Position numbers and translations under genes: made by a program. The notes under the pieces are model-generated. The model did no database searches. It was given only the letters and a program-made list of their open reading frames with translations, and was not told the DNA's origin. A stretch of 64,000 bases of DNA, from assembly GCA_027922465.2 (NCBI GenBank), contig BQMF02000225.1:124001-188000 (forward strand), read 5' to 3'. Numbering within the stretch: the stretch's first letter is position 1; each line of letters begins with the position of its first letter. This stretch comes from Turritopsis dohrnii. Taxonomy: Eukaryota > Cnidaria > Hydrozoa > Anthoathecata > Oceaniidae. Shown piece after piece: positions 59,006-64,000 of the stretch.

Positions 59006-59412
59006 CTATGTTTTTTATATTTTACTAACACAAATTACCGCTGACTTCAACGTTTTATATATATTAAAATATATATATAAGATAAATGATTTATAAAAAC
59101 ACGTGCAACATTCACTGCAACCCTGTTTGAATTCTTCCTTCGAAATAGAGAGGTTTACAAACGTGTGCCTTTTAACAAAAACAAGGTTAGACACTTTTAC
59201 TTGAAGAAAAGGAAATTATCATATCGAAAATGACACAAATTCGGTCAGCGAAAACTGCTAAACAATCTTCTCGCGAAAGTGCCTAGCCTTGAAGCAGCTG
59301 AGATGAGATCCAAACGAAAGAATACGCTTTGTTTCCTTTTTGTTTTTTAAAAAAAGAAAAAATAAGAAATATAGCTTTTGTAAAAAAGTTAAAGCAATTG
59401 ACACCAAGTAAA

Positions 59413-59990
59413 TCATATCTCGTCAAAACCAAAACTTAAAGCAATTGCATCCTCAAATGCACATTTGGTTTTTTCCACGGTATCATAATGCACTGCTATC
59501 TTTAATGTGAGATCACACTCGGAAACACATGGTTTGCATTGGCAACATGAAAGACAATCGTGCAAGAACTCATTTTTGACCAAACTTGGCAATCCAAGCA
59601 CCGGAACCGACGGTGAACCAGTCATAAACTTCATGACTTTTCCCATATCTTTTTCACCTAAATAAAAATCAATGCGTTGGTAAAACTCAAAAGCTGTTTG
59701 AAAAAAACGGGAAATACCTTCTTCATAAGATGATTCTAAATAATCAACCAGCGCTTTAAATGTGTTTACTTCTCTCGTTTTTCGAGAGCTTCTATTAGTA
59801 CTATAAATTGGTTCCAGTAACTTTTCAATTTTTCAAATGTCCAACATAATTCAGTGTTGGGGCAAAATACATATTTAAAAACTTCCTCATTTTCTTGCAT
59901 CAGTTTCATAAGTTCATACATCTACAAACCTTCAACCAACTTCTGTAAACAAGGGAGGACATCGTTCAGAACAGCCTTCATGAAAATAAA
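59413..59990 (-). pseudogene. HECT-type ubiquitin ligase C-terminal fragment, broken
   Basis: The last exon-like segment reads MKFMTGSPSVPVLG and SECDLTLKIAVHYDT and ends AIALSFGFDEI*. These correspond to the FxTGS, TC and final gF motifs of the HECT C-lobe, with the Cys of SEC at the position of the catalytic cysteine. Upstream text (EVFKYVFCPNTELCWTFEKL, TFKALVDYLESSYEEG) continues the family pattern but needs a frameshift near 59800 and passes a stop near 59930. HECT ligases transfer ubiquitin through that Cys. This copy is likely a pseudogene or a transposon-linked fragment. Confidence 0.6.
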
Positions 59991-60218
59991 TCTAAGAAAT
60001 CAAGAAACGTAGCAATTCAAACTCATTAAACAAATTAGTTATCATTTTCAAGTATTTCAAATGAATTAACTTCAATTAGAGATTGTCATAACCTCGAAAC
60101 TTGAGGAATTCTAAAATCTAATAAAAGAAGTACTGAGCATATCTAGTTGATACTTTAGCGATTTTCACAAAAGGTTCAAGCGGTTTACAATCGAAATTTT
60201 ATGGGAAAAGTGACTTAC

Positions 60219-60251
60219 CTCTTCGTTGCTTCCAATACTCACATCCGCCAT
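60219..60251 (-). CDS. Possible first coding exon MADVSIGSNEE
   Basis: ATG at 60251 encodes eleven codons (MADVSIGSNEE) followed by a strong GTAAGT donor. The Kozak-like AAAATGGCG is typical of animal first exons. It is on the same strand as, and 230 bases upstream of, the HECT fragment, so it may be that gene's first exon. The exact junction to the next exon is not consistent in frame, in line with decay. Confidence 0.4.
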
Positions 60252-60665
60252 TTTATTGTGCACGTGCAAATCTATATTCTAATACGCGCTGTGCATCCAG
60301 TTTTTAGTTTAGAGAGTGAATGTTTCGGGTCGTTTTTCACGGTCAAAAGCTTCTTAATCGTGGTCATATAGCGGCAGTTAGACCGCGCATGACACATTCA
60401 CGATTAGTATAAGCAGAAGAAACCCTCACAGCGCATTTGATCGTTCAAATGTTTTGACTGTTTGCAAGATCAAGAATCGATAGCGTTGACGTTCGTTTGC
60501 CAGCAAGTTTTCATTTGCTATTTTGAAAAAGAGGTAATGAAACATACGAGAGTAAGAAATTTCAAGACAACGTTAGTAACGAAAGCATTGCACGAAGATT
60601 TATTAATGTTTTTACGGTAAGTACGCTCTTGAACTTTTTTTGTTTGTTTTGTTTTTCTTATAATA

Positions 60666-62962
60666 CTAGTATCCCGGGTAAAAACTTTTTACCGAACATA
60701 ACTTGGAAAACATTAGGTCAAATCCACCATTCCCGTGTACGTACCCCGTGACGAAAAAATAAATCATAGAATCGCAACTCAAAAACATCCCAGGCGGCGT
60801 CGCTCGCCACCCATGTTCAGCTTGCATTGTGTCGCAGAATTTAACTTGTGTAAAAGATTTTTTGATTTTTTAATTCATTTCTTACATTCAGAAAATTTAA
60901 AACAGAAACAAATAGCAACATGGCTCAGAATATATATTCATACGCAGAAGAGAAGTAACTTTAATGTAAAAAAACGCAATATATAACACAGAACCGTTTA
61001 CCCAGACATACAAAACCAAACATTGAATAATATTACAAAAATGATACCTTCCAACTTTTTCTTTTGTTCAAAAGTTACTACTGGACTGCAACCATTAATG
61101 AATTTTTGAAATGATATATTTAGTTCTTCCCAAAACCATCAACTTCATGATTAAAACCATAAGTTTCATTTCTTTGTGCTTTTTTTATTATTGCCTAAAA
61201 GAATAATATTTCAATTGTAATACCGAAAATAATAATAAAAAAAAAAGAAACAAAAAAAAAAAGAAATTCAAGTACGCATTTATCCTAAAAACAATAACTA
61301 AGAACAAAAATTTACACAGAAGATAAAAAGTGACAAATAAAATCATACAGCCAAAGTTATATACCTAGGCATAGTACGTAAACGATTACCATAACACAAA
61401 ATATGCATAAACGCGATAAAATATAAACTTAAGAAAAATACAGCCAACAACGCTTATTTTTTGTAGGATAGTTTCATTGCACAGTCATTAAATTACATAA
61501 TCCATTCTTCTCTTAAGTAACCCTCTCAACATTATAACCCATCATGTGCTTCATTTCTACTTAACAGATGAAAACATTCAAAAAACATATACAAAAAACC
61601 TAATCATGCTATGACGAAATCTAAAGAAAAACAAAACAAAGTAAAAGAAACTTTGAAAATATATTAACCTTAAAAATAATAATTAAAAACACAAACGTAA
61701 TGACAGAATTAGTATAGCTGAAAAATTTTTAACATATGAAAACATTCGTGGAGCCATTTTTTATTTCCAGTTCAAAGCTCCTCCTCTGCGCTGGAAAATT
61801 CAAAACACAACAGTAAACATCCCTCTTATCCTTTATTTATCCACTAATACTAACTGTGTTTTAACTAAATAGATACTATTTTAACTTTACCTTTCAATAC
61901 CAATTCACATCATCATGATAGTAAACAACAATATTGATCATGTTCTATAGCCATTGTCAAACACTTCTAAACTCTTTTACTTTCTATATTTCATACCTGT
62001 AAACAAATTAATAACACTCGATTAACTTTCCAGCATACTTTCCTATTGTAAACATACACTTTCTATTTGTTTTCTACTGCAATTTCACTACCATTTTTAT
62101 ACAGTGAAAAACATAAAAATGCTTTCTTCGTAACTTCATAACTGTGGAGCCATTTTGAAATAAATAAAATAAGGAACAGTTCGTTACCAAAACAAATCAG
62201 TAACTGCTCGTGTAGGACCTGCATCTTTATGATCTGATCGTTTTAACTCTGTTTTTATTCTCTTTTAACGCTGTATTTATTAAATCCGTTTGACTCATGT
62301 ACTTACGTATATTACTTTATATCTTTTCCAAACAATTTTCCACCGAAAAAAAGTAAAACCATTTTCACCAATGTAAATAAACATCATCCTTTCTTCAACT
62401 TCATCTACACTACTTCTGTACTGCTGCACTCCCATAACTATTTGATAACTATAAAAAGAAATTCGTAAAATCAGCACGACTTTCTTCCACTCGTTCTTCG
62501 TTTGGTTTTCATCTGAAAAAACCTATTATATATAAAAAAAAAACATCTGTTCAAAAACTCACCTACGCATGTGTGCTACCTGCAAACTAATCACTTACAC
62601 ACATGCTGCTGCCTGTTCGTTTATTAATCCTTCGATCTTTCTGTAGCTTATCTTTTATAAACTTCACTGCACTTCTTCTGTATATCTAAATATGATTATT
62701 CATTGTAAAAAATAACTAACTCACTTGCTACCCGTGTTGTTTTATTAATAACAGTAAAAGTTTAGCAATAAACACGATAATAAAACGTTTTATAATAATA
62801 ACAATACCTTCGTGCATACAAACCTGTGTTTCTTCGTCAGTTCTTTCGTCGATTTGCTGCCTAAAACAATCAAATTTAAATTAAAATATTCGTATGCAAA
62901 AAGAAACACGTCTTCTTCGCGAAGTTTCTTGCTCACGAAATGATCGTTGACAAATTTGTCTG
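60666..62962 (-). mobile_element. Helitron copy B, inserted in copy D/C in opposite orientation
   Basis: On the minus strand the 3' end has the hairpin GGTAAAAAGTTTTTACC, CGGGATA and CTAG (60669-60666), followed by T, exactly as copy A. The body matches A from about 21045 to 23115 with many small indels. Similarity stops near 62962, so about 250 bases of A's 5' end are missing: either this copy is 5'-truncated or its end differs. No replication protein is encoded. Confidence 0.75.
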
Positions 62963-63785
62963 AAATCTTTTTCTTTATTTATGCCTTTCAGTGTCAGAAA
63001 ACTATGCTGGGAAGTAAATCGAGTGTATTAATTTGTTTACAGGTATGAAGTATAGAAAGTAAAGAGTTTAGAAGTGTTTGATAATGGCTTACAGATGATC
63101 AAAATTGTTTACTATCATGATGATGTGAATTGGTATTGAAAGGTAAAGTTAAAATAGTATCTATTTAGTTAAAACACAGTTAGTATTAGTGAATAAATAA
63201 AGGATATGAGGGATGTTTACTTTTGTGTTTTGAATTTTCCAGGGAGGAGCTTTGAACTGGAAATAAAAAATGGCTTCACAATGTGAATGTTTTCATATGT
63301 TAAAAATTCTTTTTTAGCTATACTAATTCTGTCATTATGTTTGTGTTTTTAATTATAATTTTTAAGGTAAATATGTTTTCAAAGTGTCTTTTAGTTTGTT
63401 TTGTTTTTCTTTCGATTTCGTCATAGCATGATTAGGTTTTTTTATATGTTTTTTGAATATTTTCATCTGTTAAAAAAGAAATGATGCACATGATGGGTTG
63501 AATTATAATGTTGAGTGGGTAACTTAAGAGAAGAATGGATTATGTATTTAAGAAGATCATTAATTATGACTGTGCAATGAAAGGTTATTGGGTGGATTTT
63601 TCTTAAGTTTATATTTTATCATGTTTATGCATTATTTTGTGTTATGATAATTGTTTACGTACTATGCCTAGGTATATAACTTTGGCTTTATGATTTTATT
63701 TGTGACTTTTTATCTTCTGGGTAAATTTTTGTTCTTAGTTATATATTGTTTTTAGGATAAATGCGTACTAGAATTTCTTTCTTTT

Positions 63786-63817
<32 letters not shown>

Positions 63818-64000
63818 ATTTATTTCAATATTCTTATAGCATGATTAGGTTTTCGGTATAACAATTGAAATATTAATCTTTTAGGCAACAATAAAAAAAA
63901 GCATAAAGAAGTGAAACTCATGGTTTTAATCATGATGTTGATGGTTTTGGGAAGAACAGACTATCATTTTAAAAATTCATTAATGGTTGCTAACCAATGT
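61350..64000. repeat. Long inverted repeat made by Helitron copies B and C
   Basis: The segment 61560-62045 (minus) and 63013-63500 (plus) are reverse complements with modest divergence: for example, ATTAATTTGTTTACAGGTAT at 63025 faces its complement near 62010. The arms extend outward on both sides, with a spacer of about 970 bases between the clearest blocks. A GTT microsatellite interrupts the right arm (63788-63818). Confidence 0.75.

Larger units (their letters stand above)
60271..64000 (+). mobile_element. Helitron copy D/C, interrupted by copy B, running off the right edge
   Basis: The 5' end TCTATATTCTAATACGCG, preceded by A, aligns with Helitron A's 5' end (both then have GTGCATnCCA and TTTAGAGAGTGA). 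A shared CACGATTAGTATA block follows at 60400. The copy is cut at 60665 by an inverted Helitron and resumes at about 62963-63015. From 63480 on it is similar to 22030-22690 of copy A. An ATG-led exon-like segment at 60537-60617 (MKHTRVRNFKTTLVTKALHE, donor GTAAGT) may be captured sequence. Confidence 0.7.

Overview
The window looks like nuclear DNA of an AT-rich early-branching animal. A cnidarian, perhaps hydrozoan, fits best, but this is an inference. The reasons are large multi-exon genes with GT-AG introns and phase-1 exons for single immunoglobulin (Ig), fibronectin type III (FN3) and discoidin (F5/8C) domains, together with a dense and very mixed transposon load: Helitron, Ty3, Penelope-like, pogo/Tigger, PIF/Harbinger, LINE tails, a SINE candidate and several terminal-inverted-repeat elements. 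No bacterial operons, rRNA genes, canonical tRNA genes or CRISPR arrays were seen.

Layout. (1) 164-19287, minus strand: a secreted or membrane receptor with a signal peptide, one FN3, and a module [F5/8C, F5/8C-like, F5/8C, Ig, FN3, FN3] that occurs nearly twice. The gene runs off the left edge. Its two largest introns hold a MITE, two TIR elements rich in ACGTC motifs, a SINE candidate and a broken Tigger transposase with a PHD finger. (2) 19290-23771: intergenic DNA with a decayed Ty3 reverse transcriptase cut precisely by a 2.3-kb Helitron. (3) 23772-44019, plus strand: a receptor-type tyrosine phosphatase-like gene, head-to-head with the first. It has seven Ig domains, about four FN3, a transmembrane segment, a tail with an ITIM-like motif, a catalytically dead first PTP domain and a more conserved second one. 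Its introns hold a TACCGG-rich TIR element, a MITE and a Ty3-like element with 86-bp LTRs. (4) 44095-51250: a tandem duplication, retroelement remnants, a MITE and a cluster of palindromes. (5) 51444-54992, plus: an eleven-exon gene for an rve-type integrase-core protein, with a Harbinger deletion derivative in one intron. (6) 55000-59000: repeats and a 5'-truncated Penelope-like element with a GIY-YIG domain. (7) 59413-60251, minus: a broken HECT-like gene. (8) 60271-64000: nested Helitrons forming a long inverted repeat.

The two receptor genes are plausible cell-surface recognition molecules: one binds through discoidin, Ig and FN3 domains, the other couples an Ig/FN3 ectodomain to a largely non-catalytic phosphatase tail. 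A functional link between them is inferred only from orientation and domain type. Several coding regions carry single-base frameshifts or stops. These may be real decay or assembly errors, and the sequence alone cannot say which.
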